From: Vibrio scophthalmi LMG 19158
GTDB taxonomy: Bacteria > Pseudomonadota > Gammaproteobacteria > Enterobacterales > Vibrionaceae
Assembly: GCF_000222585.1 (NCBI RefSeq)
Contig: NZ_AFWE01000080.1
Span: 1 to 44,414 of the forward strand
DNA: 44,414 bases
Direction of reading: 5' to 3'
The notes under the pieces are model-generated. The model saw nothing but the letters and a program-made list of their open reading frames with translations. It was not told the DNA's origin and searched no databases. The translations under genes were made by a program, and so were the position numbers. The stretch's first letter is position 1; every line of letters begins with the position of its first letter. Shown here piece by piece: positions 7,311 through 16,830 of the stretch.

Positions 7311-8905
7311 CATAGCTCCTCGATATTCTGCATGTATTGCTCTGCGGTGAGCAATATCTCATCTTGTATTTGCGGATCGGTGCGATCCCAAGAGCGATAA
7401 ATCATTCCAATGCGAGGATTATTGGCTAAACGTTGGCGATGCTTATGCATGAAGCGCCAATAAAGGCTATTCAATGGGCACGCACCTTCGCCACTGCGTT
7501 GTTTAACGCTGTAATGGCATCCTTTGCAGTAGTCACTCATTTTGTTGATGTATGAGCCACTCGCCGCATAAGGTTTTGTTCCGACGATACCGCCATCAGC
7601 AAACAAAGCCATACCACGAGTATTGGGCATCTCGACCCATTCTATTGCATCGATGTAAATACCCAGATACCACTGGTCGACTTGAACGGGGGCGATTTCG
7701 GTAATCAAGCAGAAATTCCCTGTCACCATTAAACGTTGAATATGATGCGCGTAAGCATAATCGAGAGACTGACTAATCGCGTGATGTAGACACGACATTT
7801 TGGTTTCGCCATCCCAAAAGTAGTGAGGCAAAGCTTGTGTAGCATCGAGCGCGTTTAAGGTTTGGTAGTTGGGCATATTGGCCCAGTAAACTGCTCGAAT
7901 ATACTCACGCCAACCGAGTATTTGGCGTATGAAGCCTTCTACTTGAGCGATATCTATGTCAGACCTATTACGATAGGCTTCAAGTGCGGCATCAATCACT
8001 TCTGCAGGGCTGAGCAGTTTACTATTAAGAGAAAAGGATAAGCGACTATGGTACAAGCTCCACTTGGCGTTGTGTTCTTGTGTCATCGCATCTTGAAAAC
8101 GGCCAAACAGAGGTAAGCAAATTTGACAAAAATAAGCGAGTAAAGAGAGGCTTTGAGAACGGTTAATTGGCCAAATTAGTTGGTCACCAATTGAGCCAAT
8201 AGTATTGATGTTATGTCGTTTTAAGCGCTGGAGGACTTCGCAGGTCTTTGTGCCAAACAGCATAGGTTGCGGGAGCTGCTCGATATCTTGAGATTTGAGT
8301 TTATTACGATTACTGGCGTCGAAATTCCATTTTCCCCCTTCGGGCTTACCGTCATGAATCATGACATTGAAGCGCTTTCGCATACGGCGATAAAAGTGTT
8401 CCATCATGATGTGTTTTTGCGCTGGAAATTGTTGCTCTATCTCGCTATATGGCAGCATAAAGTGTTCGCTATCGACACAATTTGTCGTGACGCTGGTGGT
8501 GCTTATCCTGCTTGGCGACGACGGGGTTTTATTGTTGGCTAGCGGAGGGAGTTTCAGGTTAGCGAGTTGAGCGAGTAATCGGTACTCGTCGGGACGCTGG
8601 TATTCAAAAATAGAGGCATTGACTTTGGCGACGTAGTGGGCAATCAATGCAGTAATATCGGCGAAGTGCTGAGTGTCATCTAAGGTCAAATGTAGGATAT
8701 GGTGACCTTCTTGTTGTCGCTCGTTGGCAAATGCCTGCATAGCAAGAAAAAAGGCGCATACTTTTTGAATGTGGTGTGGCGCATAATGGGTTTCTTGATG
8801 CAGCTCTGCGATTAAATATAAGGTGGTCTCATCAACCTGTTCAAACCAACTGTGTTGGGCGTTTAACTGGTCGCCCAAAATAAGGCGAACTCGAGTGTAG
8901 TGCAT
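7310..8905 (-). CDS. FeS-type bacterial cryptochrome/(6-4) photolyase (PhrB class)
   Basis: A 531-residue flavoprotein of the FeS-BCP class, expected to repair UV (6-4) pyrimidine photoproducts using light. The N terminus RLILGDQLNAQHSWF is typical of this class. The four cysteines that hold the 4Fe-4S cluster are visible at 372, 460, 463 and 476 (SCLHH, DYCKGC and GACPL); their spacing matches the Agrobacterium PhrB cluster (350, 438, 441, 454 as I recall) with a constant shift of 22. Its ATG overlaps the stop of cry-DASH by one base and its stop overlaps the next start, so all three genes should be translated together. Confidence 0.92.
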   Translation of the reverse strand: MHYTRVRLILGDQLNAQHSWFEQVDETTLYLIAELHQETHYAPHHIQKVCAFFLAMQAFANERQQEGHHILHLTLDDTQHFADITALIAHYVAKVNASIFEYQRPDEYRLLAQLANLKLPPLANNKTPSSPSRISTTSVTTNCVDSEHFMLPYSEIEQQFPAQKHIMMEHFYRRMRKRFNVMIHDGKPEGGKWNFDASNRNKLKSQDIEQLPQPMLFGTKTCEVLQRLKRHNINTIGSIGDQLIWPINRSQSLSLLAYFCQICLPLFGRFQDAMTQEHNAKWSLYHSRLSFSLNSKLLSPAEVIDAALEAYRNRSDIDIAQVEGFIRQILGWREYIRAVYWANMPNYQTLNALDATQALPHYFWDGETKMSCLHHAISQSLDYAYAHHIQRLMVTGNFCLITEIAPVQVDQWYLGIYIDAIEWVEMPNTRGMALFADGGIVGTKPYAASGSYINKMSDYCKGCHYSVKQRSGEGACPLNSLYWRFMHKHRQRLANNPRIGMIYRSWDRTDPQIQDEILLTAEQYMQNIEEL

Positions 8906-10245
8906 TAGATGGACTCCTGATTACCTTTTTGGGGCACGATAGGCCAATCGACCATATCGACACCATCTGTTTGCGCGTGTGAACAATGGCCTTGCCAGCG
9001 ACGAATGAAGGACAAGTCAGCGTCATAGTGCTGAGTTTGTTTGTTGAGATCAAAACGTCTTGAACCGCGCGGATCTGCACCGACGCCTGCAAGGTATTGC
9101 CAGTTTCCCCAGTTTGATGCGACGTCATAATCGACTAGCTGAGTTTCAAAATACGCCGCGCCGTAGCGCCAATCCAGTTGCAATTCATGGATCAAACAAC
9201 TGGCGACGATCTGTCTACCTCTATTGGACATGAAGCCAGTTTGGTTGAGTTGGTGCATGCACGCATTCACGATCGGGAAAGGGGTTTCGCCTCGCTTCCA
9301 TTGCAAAAATCTTTGCGGATAGAAACTCGTCAGTGGCGCGCTAGGTTTATTGCCTGAAAAGCGAAACAACCTTGCACCATGTTTCATTGCTGACCAATAA
9401 AAATACTCTCGCCAGAGCAATTCAAAAGAGATCCAGTAGGTGGATTCGTTCCGGCCGAATTGATGCTCATGTTCTGCTAACATCGAAAGTATGGTACATG
9501 GTGAGAGGCAACCTATCGCCAACCAAGGTGACAGTTTGGTTGAATAATCCATGCCATCTAGCTCGTTGCGAGTTTGCTTATAGTGTTGTGGTAGGGGGGA
9601 GGAAAAATAGCGCTGACAATGCGTTAGCCCAGCAAGTTCGCCGCCCTCAAAAAGCGCGGGTTGAGTGGGGGGTAACTTAGGCCATGTTTCCTCAAATTGA
9701 ATTTGTAGTGGCGGTGGTAACCTTGTAGTTGTTGTATTGCGTGCTGGTTTGTCGAGTTCTTCAACTTGTTTGCGAAATTGGGTAAACGTTGATGGTAGAG
9801 CATTCAGTTCAAATGGTAAGTCGGACTTGCGGAAAAGGCTGCGTACATGGTCTTGAGTTACAATCAGTGAGGGGAATTGCTCTTTAAGTTGCCGTAAAAC
9901 CTGTTTTTCATCAGTGCCGACGAAGGCGTCGCAGTATAAGTGATCAACCGAATGGTCATGGATAATGCGTTGTAATTTGGCATAAGGAGTCGATGTGGTG
10001 ACCACAAGTTGTTGACCTAGTGCGGTAAGTGATTTTTGGAGGCACTTTGCGGATTGAGATAGAAACTGTATTTTTGCTGCGGAGAAGCGATGTTCATGTG
10101 CGTAGTGAGTGATAAATCGTGTCATTTTTGGGACGCAATAGAGGCAGATTAGCGTATCGACTTCTTGAGCAGCTCGTTGCAGCAGCGGGTTGTTTTCAAT
10201 GCGCAGATCCTGCGTAAACCAATATAGACCTATTGTGTTTGTCAC
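8905..10245 (-). CDS. Cryptochrome DASH (photolyase family)
   Basis: A 446-residue flavoprotein. The N-terminal domain (residues 1-130; [18 protein letters not shown]) binds the antenna cofactor. The C-terminal FAD domain carries the signature run from [14 protein letters not shown] through [18 protein letters not shown] to RRFDLNKQ, typical of cry-DASH and not of class I CPD photolyases. Such proteins bind FAD and methenyl-THF and repair CPDs in single-stranded DNA. It is the first gene of an operon with the FeS photolyase and an SDR, and the ~120 bases upstream (10246-10365) should contain the promoter. Confidence 0.93.
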   Translation of the reverse strand: MTNTIGLYWFTQDLRIENNPLLQRAAQEVDTLICLYCVPKMTRFITHYAHEHRFSAAKIQFLSQSAKCLQKSLTALGQQLVVTTSTPYAKLQRIIHDHSVDHLYCDAFVGTDEKQVLRQLKEQFPSLIVTQDHVRSLFRKSDLPFELNALPSTFTQFRKQVEELDKPARNTTTTRLPPPLQIQFEETWPKLPPTQPALFEGGELAGLTHCQRYFSSPLPQHYKQTRNELDGMDYSTKLSPWLAIGCLSPCTILSMLAEHEHQFGRNESTYWISFELLWREYFYWSAMKHGARLFRFSGNKPSAPLTSFYPQRFLQWKRGETPFPIVNACMHQLNQTGFMSNRGRQIVASCLIHELQLDWRYGAAYFETQLVDYDVASNWGNWQYLAGVGADPRGSRRFDLNKQTQHYDADLSFIRRWQGHCSHAQTDGVDMVDWPIVPQKGNQESI

Positions 10246-10419
10246 GTTAAGTTCCCAAGTTCATTATTTTATCAGGCTTTTTTAGGTACGAGAGCAAGCG
10301 TTAGTCGATCAGTGTTGAGGTGATAATGGAGCAAAGAAATTTGGCCAGGTATTAGAGATAGTATTTTGCAAAAAAACGCGCATAATCTGGCTATAGAAAC
10401 CTTAAAGAAGATATTTACT

Positions 10420-10815
10420 ATGACTAACTTTCAATACTACTTTCAGAAACTACCTTGCTTTGGCTGTAAAAAAACGCAAGTAAACGTTGATCTTGGTTGG
10501 CTAACGGCAACGATGAAAGAAGATGTTTTAGCGCAACTTTCTACGATCATTGCTGAAGGCAACATTGAAGCGGATCTTTGCGTAAACGTGACATGCACGG
10601 CTGCAGAAGCGCGTGATTATCTATTGCTGAATTTCTACGGTTACTCGGAAGAAGAGCTGGATGGTCAGATTGAAGCTGACGATGAGAAAGAAGTCGCAGA
10701 TGAAATCGCTGAGCTATTGGCTGATGGTAATACAGTTGCTGTATTTGAGCATGACATTGCACTACAAAGCTGTACTGAGTGTGGTATTGAAGACGATGAG
10801 TCTATTGAAGAGTAA
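10420..10815 (+). CDS. Conserved acidic protein of unknown function
   Basis: A 131-residue protein starting at ATG 10420 behind AAAGAAG; a longer in-frame extension to 10366 lacks a ribosome binding site. It has two CxxC-like pairs (PCFGCKK near residues 11-17 and SCTECG near 120-125) and a strongly acidic C-terminal half (DDEKEVADEIAELLADG). The cysteines could bind metal. I recognise no family. It is transcribed alone and converges on the MalY-like gene with a shared terminator. Confidence 0.65.
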   Translation: MTNFQYYFQKLPCFGCKKTQVNVDLGWLTATMKEDVLAQLSTIIAEGNIEADLCVNVTCTAAEARDYLLLNFYGYSEEELDGQIEADDEKEVADEIAELLADGNTVAVFEHDIALQSCTECGIEDDESIEE

Positions 10816-10883
10816 TCGCTTTTCTTCAATGATGTAGCAAGCTTCGATAAAGACTGCTTGTAAACATCGCTCAAGATAATAAT

Positions 10884-10915
10884 AAGGGCTGATGAGATCG
10901 TTCTCATCAGCCCTT
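10884..10915. terminator. Bidirectional terminator between convergent genes
   Basis: AAGGGCTGATGAGA pairs perfectly with TCTCATCAGCCCTT around a 4-base loop: 14 base pairs. It sits between the convergent unknown gene and the MalY-like gene and can serve both strands. Confidence 0.85.
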
Positions 10916-10954
10916 GTGCATTTTAAGTTCGCTACTTGTCACGATGATTTGTTG

Positions 10955-12151
10955 TTATCTCAACGATTCAATCGCCTTAATCAGCCCTTCTAGCCCTTGC
11001 TCCACTTTACTACGCTGACAGCCGACGTTAAAACGCAAATGGTTGCGACCTAATGGACCGTAGGCGTCACCACGCATGATGGCGATCTTATGATCGTGGA
11101 TCAGGGCGTGTTGCAGTGCATCCATATCAATTCCTAATGGCGTCAGATCGATCCATGCGAGGTATGTGCCTTGTGGCGGGCAAAAATTCAGTTGCGGAAA
11201 CGCTTGGTTGAGACGTTCAGCAACCCACTCAAGGTTCTGGCCTAAATACTCTTTGAGTTCACCAAGCCAAGGTGCCCCTTCGCGATAGGCGCTCATCGTG
11301 GCAATCACGCCAAAAATAGACGGCGAGGACAAGCCATCGGTCAGTTTGAGGATCTCTAAATACGCTTGCTTGGTCTGCTCACACCCAATCGCGGCATAAG
11401 CGCCACTTAGCGCAGGGACGTTAAATGATTTTGAGGCTGAGCTCACCAGCGCCCATCGGTTATCTTGCGCTACTTTTGTCCAAGGAGTGTAAGGCTCAAA
11501 GCAAATATCCATGTGGATGTCATCACTGATCACACAGAGTTTATGCCGTTGGGTAATCTCAGCTATTTTGCTCAGTTCTTCTTGGGTCCAAACTTTTCCA
11601 GTCGGGTTGTGTGGGTTACACAATAACAAAATTTTGCAGTTAGGATCGGCCGCTTGTTGTTCCAGCAGTGACCAATTGATTTGATAATCACTGCGCTGTG
11701 CATCTTGTGCTGAACGGGGGATGGCTTGCAGCGGATTCGGTATCGCGATGCGATCAGCGCTCTCTATGATTGGCTTGAAGGCATCATAGGCAGGATCAAA
11801 ATAGAGTATGCCATCACCAGGCTTGGACCAAAGCTGAATCAGACGAGAGATGATGTACATGACCGACGGACCATACACCAAACTCTCTTCATTTAGCTCT
11901 GTTTGATATTGGTTGGCAAACCAGTGACAAATGGACTGTTTAAAATCGGCATGATTCCAGCGACTGTAGCCAAAAATACCATGATCTAGTCGTTGCTGTA
12001 GTGCCTCGGTGATGCAAGGGGCGGAGGCAAAATCCATATCAGAAATGGTGAAAGGCAATAGATCTGAAAAACCAAAGCGGTCGCCAACATAATCCCACTG
12101 CGTAGAGTAAGTATTGAGGCGGTTAGTGGGGGCTGAAAAATCAAAACTCAT
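10955..12151 (-). CDS. MalY/PatB-type PLP-dependent aminotransferase or C-S lyase
   Basis: A ~398-residue fold-type I PLP enzyme. I start at ATG 12151 (MSFDFSAPTNR), which has AGGA eight bases upstream; an upstream in-frame ATG at 12199 has no such site. Family marks are WDYVGDRFG at the N terminus, NPHNPTGKVW, the DDIHMD segment that binds the pyridine, and SSASKSFNVPALSGAY with the PLP lysine. MalY-like members cleave cystathionine or cysteine S-conjugates. It lies directly downstream of a PTS IIA gene on the same strand (99 bases apart), so the two may form an operon. The link to a sugar-PTS/peptidase cluster is unusual and suggests a substrate with an amino-acid moiety. Confidence 0.82.
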   Translation of the reverse strand: MSFDFSAPTNRLNTYSTQWDYVGDRFGFSDLLPFTISDMDFASAPCITEALQQRLDHGIFGYSRWNHADFKQSICHWFANQYQTELNEESLVYGPSVMYIISRLIQLWSKPGDGILYFDPAYDAFKPIIESADRIAIPNPLQAIPRSAQDAQRSDYQINWSLLEQQAADPNCKILLLCNPHNPTGKVWTQEELSKIAEITQRHKLCVISDDIHMDICFEPYTPWTKVAQDNRWALVSSASKSFNVPALSGAYAAIGCEQTKQAYLEILKLTDGLSSPSIFGVIATMSAYREGAPWLGELKEYLGQNLEWVAERLNQAFPQLNFCPPQGTYLAWIDLTPLGIDMDALQHALIHDHKIAIMRGDAYGPLGRNHLRFNVGCQRSKVEQGLEGLIKAIESLR

Positions 12152-12249
12152 CGAGCAGTTCCTAAGCAAGGAAGGGTAGAAAGACGCGGTGACTTTCATC
12201 GCCGCGCCAGCATTACTGCAGGAGCAATAACTCTCGGGGGGGAAGAAAG

Positions 12250-12606
12250 TTATTTGTTCAGCAACGCTTGTTCTAAACGGTGTAAACGACGATTTTGTTC
12301 AATCATTTTACGAATCAGTTCGCGTTCAGAAAGTGTCGTCATTAGATGATCTTGTGCGTGAACCATGATCATACTCACCACGATTTTCTCACCACAAATT
12401 TCTTGACGGATCAGATCAGTTTGCACCGCGTGGGCTTTGCGAACGCTGACGTTACATTGCTCCATCATGGCATCTACTTCGTCAAATTTGCCTTCTTCTG
12501 ACAGCGATAAAGCCTCATAAGCATAACCCTTCGCTTCGCCTGAATAACTCACGATAGAGATTATGATTTTTTCAAAATCTTCATTCATTTCTTGGGTGTT
12601 GCTCAT
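12250..12606 (-). CDS. PTS lactose/cellobiose-type EIIA
   Basis: A 118-residue, helical, cytosolic phosphocarrier of the Lac/Chb family. The active histidine is most likely His83 in MVHAQDHLM, the conserved motif. It takes phosphate from HPr and passes it to EIIB. It is encoded on the opposite strand from the EIIB and EIIC genes, with a 184-base divergent promoter region containing a perfect palindrome. Usually these three lie in one operon, so the split is a peculiarity of this locus. Confidence 0.9.
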   Translation of the reverse strand: MSNTQEMNEDFEKIIISIVSYSGEAKGYAYEALSLSEEGKFDEVDAMMEQCNVSVRKAHAVQTDLIRQEICGEKIVVSMIMVHAQDHLMTTLSERELIRKMIEQNRRLHRLEQALLNK

Positions 12607-12676
12607 GGGATGTTCCTTGGATTTGATTGATTTCGTTTGATGTATTCACACTATCAGACGTCCGAAAAAAAGCGAT

Positions 12677-12713
12677 GAAACTTGATTTCACAGATTTAGT
12701 GAAATCAAGTTTC
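12677..12713. promoter_or_regulatory. Long perfect palindrome in the divergent PTS promoter region
   Basis: GAAACTTGATTTCAC and its exact complement GTGAAATCAAGTTTC are separated by 7 bases: 15-bp arms. It sits midway between the EIIA start (12606) and the EIIB start (12791). Its position suits an operator for the PRD regulator encoded at 16778-18541, controlling both divergent units. It lacks a T-run on either side, so it is not a terminator. Confidence 0.7.
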
Positions 12714-12790
12714 GTTGACGAAATTAGGCAGATGGCTGTTAATTGAGCCGTAATTTAATACGAATCTGATATACGAATAGAAAGGAAATA

Positions 12791-13132
12791 ATGATGAAGA
12801 TTTTACTAGTTTGTGCTGGTGGTTTTTCAACCACAATGATGATGGAAGAAATTAAGAAAACGATCAACGGCAGTCAAAAACTGAATTTGGAAGACTTCAC
12901 GTTAGAGGCTATTTCTGTCGATCGACTAGCAGAAAAAATTAACAATTTTGAAGTAATTCTTGTTGGCCCTCAATTGAGCCATAAATATAAGGCGATTGAA
13001 GCATCTGCATTAGAAAACAATAAGCCTTCGGTACTGCTTTCAGCTGAAATTTACGGTGCTATGGATGGTGCAACGGTACTAAAACAAGCGCTTCTTGCAC
13101 ACAAAAAGCATCAAATGAGTCTAACGGACTAA
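12791..13132 (+). CDS. PTS lactose/cellobiose-type EIIB
   Basis: A 113-residue (or 112 from the second ATG at 12794) cytosolic phosphocarrier. The N terminus KILLVCAGGFSTTMMMEEI has the phosphorylated cysteine near residue 8 followed by the P-loop-like GGFSTT, as in ChbB. It receives phosphate from EIIA and hands it to the sugar bound by EIIC. AAAGGA lies just before the double ATG. It is the first gene of the operon EIIB-EIIC-M24-M42. Confidence 0.92.
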   Translation: MMKILLVCAGGFSTTMMMEEIKKTINGSQKLNLEDFTLEAISVDRLAEKINNFEVILVGPQLSHKYKAIEASALENNKPSVLLSAEIYGAMDGATVLKQALLAHKKHQMSLTD

Positions 13133-13203
13133 GTTTCACGCCTCTCCCTACATAAGTGCGTGATTACCAGTACCCATTATAATAATGAACAAAGGTTATT
13201 TAT

Positions 13204-14547
13204 ATGAGCCTGTTTGCTTCTTTTGAAAAACTGTTGAGTAGCATATTGCTACCAATTGCAGAAAAAATAGATAAGCAAGTCCATCTGAGTGCAGTAAAAA
13301 AAGGTATGGTCGTATTGACGCCTATATTGCTGCTTGGCTCGATGGCATATCCATTAAAAGCACTGAAGAACGTATTTTCTGATTCAGCTGCTGTACAAGA
13401 ATGGTTTATTAATAATGCTTACCTGATCGATCTGTTAATCAAGTTTTCACTTGGCTTTATTGCAATATATACCGTTATTGCCATCGCTTACTTCTTGAGC
13501 GAAGGGTATAAAATATACACCGTTGGTGCGATCGCCTTATCGCTCTTCTCCTATTTGATATTGACCACTACGGTTAACCCCGATGGTTCGCTCGATATTC
13601 GCTTCTTTGACTCAAAAGGTCTGTTTACGGCGATATTTGTGGCGATTGCCAGTGTGGAAATATATCGGTTCTTTACTGAGAGAAAGCTGGTGATCAGAAT
13701 GCCTGAAGGCGTGCCAGACTTTGTTTCTAGCTCGTTTGAATTGATCACGCCGACGGCATTTATTGCTGTGCTGTTTATCTCAATCCGCTACTTTGTTGCT
13801 GATTTCACAGGTGGTTTATTAGTACCAGAAATCTTGATGGAAGTGTTAGCGCCAGTGGTTGGTAGCCTAGATAACTTGTGGGTTGTGTGGTTTGTGATCA
13901 TGCTGCGCTTGTTGTTCTGGTTCTTTGGTATTCACTCGGCAGTGCTTAGCCCAATCCTATCTCCTATTTTTGTTCAATATCTGTCAGAAAACATTGCAGC
14001 GAAAACATTAGCAGAGGAACTGCCTCACTTTGTGACTGGTGGTACTTTCTCAGCCTTTGTGAACTTTACCGGTTCCGGTGTGACGCTAGGTTTGGTCATC
14101 GCGATGATGATTGCCAAAACGCAACGTTATCGAAAAGTGGGTCAGGTTTCTTTGGTGCCGAGTCTATTTGGTATTAACGAACCGGTGCTATTTGGTGCGC
14201 CAATCATCTTAAACCCGATTCTATTTATTCCGTTTGTTTTTGGTGGCTCGCTTATTGGTATCTTCCCACTAGTACTGATGAAATATGGCTTCCTAGCAAA
14301 ACCGTTCTTTGATCCACCGTATCTACCATTGTTCTTTGAAGGTTATTTAACCGCTTTTGACTGGAGAACACCGTTTGTTCAGGTGGTGCAGATTATGGCT
14401 TCTTTCTGTGTTTACTATCCGTTCTTCCGAATTATGGATAAACAAGAAATGATCCGTGAAGCGCAAGTTGAAGCGGAAAAAGAGAAAAAGTCGGTCTTCA
14501 GCAAGAAAGATGATGAGTTGCTCGATGAACTGGGACTCGATTTCTAA
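13204..14547 (+). CDS. PTS lactose/cellobiose-type EIIC permease
   Basis: A 447-residue inner membrane permease of the ChbC type with about ten membrane spans. It starts MSLFASFEKLLSSILLPIAEK and contains the family phrases WFFGIHSAVLSPILSPIF and LFGINEPVLFGAPIILNP, the latter carrying the NEP motif needed for sugar binding. It transports and phosphorylates a beta-linked disaccharide or related glycoside. The specificity cannot be read; presence of two aminopeptidases in the same operon argues that the substrate may be sugar linked to amino acids or that peptides are co-processed. Confidence 0.93.
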   Translation: MSLFASFEKLLSSILLPIAEKIDKQVHLSAVKKGMVVLTPILLLGSMAYPLKALKNVFSDSAAVQEWFINNAYLIDLLIKFSLGFIAIYTVIAIAYFLSEGYKIYTVGAIALSLFSYLILTTTVNPDGSLDIRFFDSKGLFTAIFVAIASVEIYRFFTERKLVIRMPEGVPDFVSSSFELITPTAFIAVLFISIRYFVADFTGGLLVPEILMEVLAPVVGSLDNLWVVWFVIMLRLLFWFFGIHSAVLSPILSPIFVQYLSENIAAKTLAEELPHFVTGGTFSAFVNFTGSGVTLGLVIAMMIAKTQRYRKVGQVSLVPSLFGINEPVLFGAPIILNPILFIPFVFGGSLIGIFPLVLMKYGFLAKPFFDPPYLPLFFEGYLTAFDWRTPFVQVVQIMASFCVYYPFFRIMDKQEMIREAQVEAEKEKKSVFSKKDDELLDELGLDF

Positions 14548-14661
14548 CCCAGCTCGATAACTAATTTAGATCGATAAGTAACTTAGCTCGATAGCAAACC
14601 AATCTGATCTCAATGATGTTCTATCTGCGAGATCAGATTCTTTCTAAGCGGGGAGATGCGA

Positions 14662-15726
14662 ATGCCTACATTCAGTCTAAAGCCGTACCAAGCGCAGTTT
14701 GATGCGTTGCTGGTAAGCGATAACAATCACAAGCGTTACTTAAGTGGCTTTACCGGTAGTGGTGGTCACTTATTGCTTACCCAAACGGGCGCCGAGTTAC
14801 TGGTTGCTGGTAAATATTGGCATCAAGTCGCGGAACAAAGTCCACATTGCTACCGAGAGTGTACCGATGGCGCAGGTTGGTTACCAACCTTGCAACAGAG
14901 GCTGGATTTTCATGGTGTTGAACGGTTGGGATTTGAATCACACGCGCTGAGTTATCAAGACTTCGAGTTATTGCAGCAAGGGTTATCTCAGCAACTAGTG
15001 CCAACGAGTGATGTCATTGCACCTTTGCGACGTTGTAAATCGAAGCAAGAGATTCGCCTGATCGCAAAAGCGTGTGAGATCACTGAAGCTGCAATTGAGC
15101 TTGCGTTGGCCGATTATCATCTCGGGATGAGTGAGCACCAATTAGCGGCGCATCTTGAGTTTCATGCGCGCATGCTCGGGGCTGACAGCATTGATTTTTT
15201 GATTGTTGTTTCAGGAGAACGTGGCGCATTGCCTCATGGCCGCCCGTCAGATCGCCTTATTGCTGATGGTGAACTGGTCACCATTGATTTTGGGGTGGTG
15301 TATCAAGGTTACCATTCAGATGTTACGCGCACTTTCTGTATCGGCGCGATTTCTTCTCAGTTACACGATTTATTTACCGCGGTGCATAACGCGCAACGGT
15401 TGGGTGTTGAGATGCTTCGTCCCGGCATTCGTGCTGCCGCTGTTGATGAAGCTGTGCGGCACTATCTCACTCAGCTTGGCTATGGTGAGGCGTTTTGCCA
15501 TGGCCTTGGCCATGGTGTGGGGTTGCAAGGGCACGAGTACCCGCTATTAACCGCAAGTAGCAACGCGCGACTTGAAGCGGGGATGGTGTTAACCATCGAG
15601 CCAGGCGTTTACCTACAAGGTGTCGGTGGCGCGCGCGTGGAAGACACGCTGGTGATCACTGAAAACGGCTGTGAAAGCTTGACCAAGTTGCCGCGAAAAT
15701 TACGCGATATTAGCAAAATATCTTGA
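14662..15726 (+). CDS. M24-family Xaa-Pro-type aminopeptidase (YpdF-like)
   Basis: A 354-residue metallopeptidase with the creatinase/aminopeptidase-P fold. I start at ATG 14662: the ATG at 14656 follows GGGGAG with no spacer, while the second is correctly spaced. All metal ligands are visible: two Asp in DFGVVYQGYHSDVTRTF, His in HGLGHGVGLQGHE, Glu in TIEPGVYL and Glu in VEDTLVIT. E. coli YpdF, an Xaa-Pro aminopeptidase, is encoded beside PTS genes and an M42 peptidase (YpdE), the same arrangement as here. The M42 gene follows after 51 bases. Confidence 0.88.
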   Translation: MPTFSLKPYQAQFDALLVSDNNHKRYLSGFTGSGGHLLLTQTGAELLVAGKYWHQVAEQSPHCYRECTDGAGWLPTLQQRLDFHGVERLGFESHALSYQDFELLQQGLSQQLVPTSDVIAPLRRCKSKQEIRLIAKACEITEAAIELALADYHLGMSEHQLAAHLEFHARMLGADSIDFLIVVSGERGALPHGRPSDRLIADGELVTIDFGVVYQGYHSDVTRTFCIGAISSQLHDLFTAVHNAQRLGVEMLRPGIRAAAVDEAVRHYLTQLGYGEAFCHGLGHGVGLQGHEYPLLTASSNARLEAGMVLTIEPGVYLQGVGGARVEDTLVITENGCESLTKLPRKLRDISKIS

Positions 15727-15777
15727 ATTAGCTGTGGTATAGCACAAATCGGCATGAATAAGCCGGGAGTAATAACA

Positions 15778-16830
15778 ATGACAGATTTTAGTTTGTTGGC
15801 TCAACTTAATAATGCTCATGGTCCTTCTGGACGTGAAGATGAAGTGAGAAAAGTGATTTGTGATGCGCTTGCGCCGATCGCAGATGAGATTACGTTTGAC
15901 GGTCTAGGCAGTGTGATTGCACGCCTTAACCGCCATGCAACCGGTCCTAAGGTAGCGGTCGTCGCGCACATGGATGAAGTGGGTTTTTTGATCCGTGAAA
16001 TTCGCCCAGATGGTCTATTGAAAGTCTTTAAGCTTGGCGGTATTGACCCTGCTGTGGCGATCAATAGTGAGCTCGAAATCAAAACGCGCAGTGGTCAAAA
16101 ATACACAGGCTTAGTCTGGAGTAATAAAGCGGCTGCGGAATTAACGATTGATGATTTGTGGGTCGATGTTGGTGCGAGCAACGCCGACGATGTATTGTCA
16201 ATGGGTATTGAAATAGGTGATAGCGCGGTGTTTGCTACACGCCATTTTGATCTCAACAATAGCGGCAATCTTGTGGCTAAAGCGCTGGATGATCGTATTG
16301 GTTGTTGGCTTGGTATTGAATTAATGCGCACTATGGCAGATAAAGCCTTGCCATGTGATCTCTATTTTGTCGCGTCTGTGCAGGAAGAAGTTGGTACTAA
16401 AGGCGGAAAAACGGCGATTGAGCAACTGCGACCGGATGTGGTTTTAGTACTGGATGTTGCCACGGCGAAACATGTTAGCAGCAGTTCGGGTTCACAACGA
16501 ATTTATGGCAATGGGCCATGTTTGGTGGTGGCGGATAAAATCGCTCTTGGCCATTACCCATTACTTAACTTTGTTAGCGATGTGGCCAAAGAGTTCGGCA
16601 TTTCGGTGCAACGCGATTTTCTTGCGGGTGGTGGCACCGATAATGGCCCGGCAACATTGGTTGGCAGTGGTATCGCCGGACTGGCGATTATTTTGCCAGT
16701 CCGGAACTGTCACTCGGCGTATACCCAAGTCAATCAGCACGATGCCACACAGTGTTTGAGCTTGTTACAACAGGTGATCACTCAACTGGATGAAATGCAG
16801 AAAGCGCGCTTGTACCCCTACTACCAATAG
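15778..16830 (+). CDS. M42-family aminopeptidase (YpdE/FrvX-like)
   Basis: A 350-residue dinuclear metallopeptidase. ATG 15778 is chosen because GGGAG lies 8-13 bases upstream; an earlier ATG at 15754 has none. The ligands are in order: His in AHMDEVG, Asp in ALDDRIG, Glu-Glu in QEEVGTKGG, Asp in VLDVA and His in NCHSAYTQV. FrvX and YpdE of E. coli belong to this family and are also PTS-linked. The last 53 bases overlap the tail of the PRD regulator gene on the other strand, so both reading frames are coding there. Confidence 0.9.
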   Translation: MTDFSLLAQLNNAHGPSGREDEVRKVICDALAPIADEITFDGLGSVIARLNRHATGPKVAVVAHMDEVGFLIREIRPDGLLKVFKLGGIDPAVAINSELEIKTRSGQKYTGLVWSNKAAAELTIDDLWVDVGASNADDVLSMGIEIGDSAVFATRHFDLNNSGNLVAKALDDRIGCWLGIELMRTMADKALPCDLYFVASVQEEVGTKGGKTAIEQLRPDVVLVLDVATAKHVSSSSGSQRIYGNGPCLVVADKIALGHYPLLNFVSDVAKEFGISVQRDFLAGGGTDNGPATLVGSGIAGLAIILPVRNCHSAYTQVNQHDATQCLSLLQQVITQLDEMQKARLYPYYQ

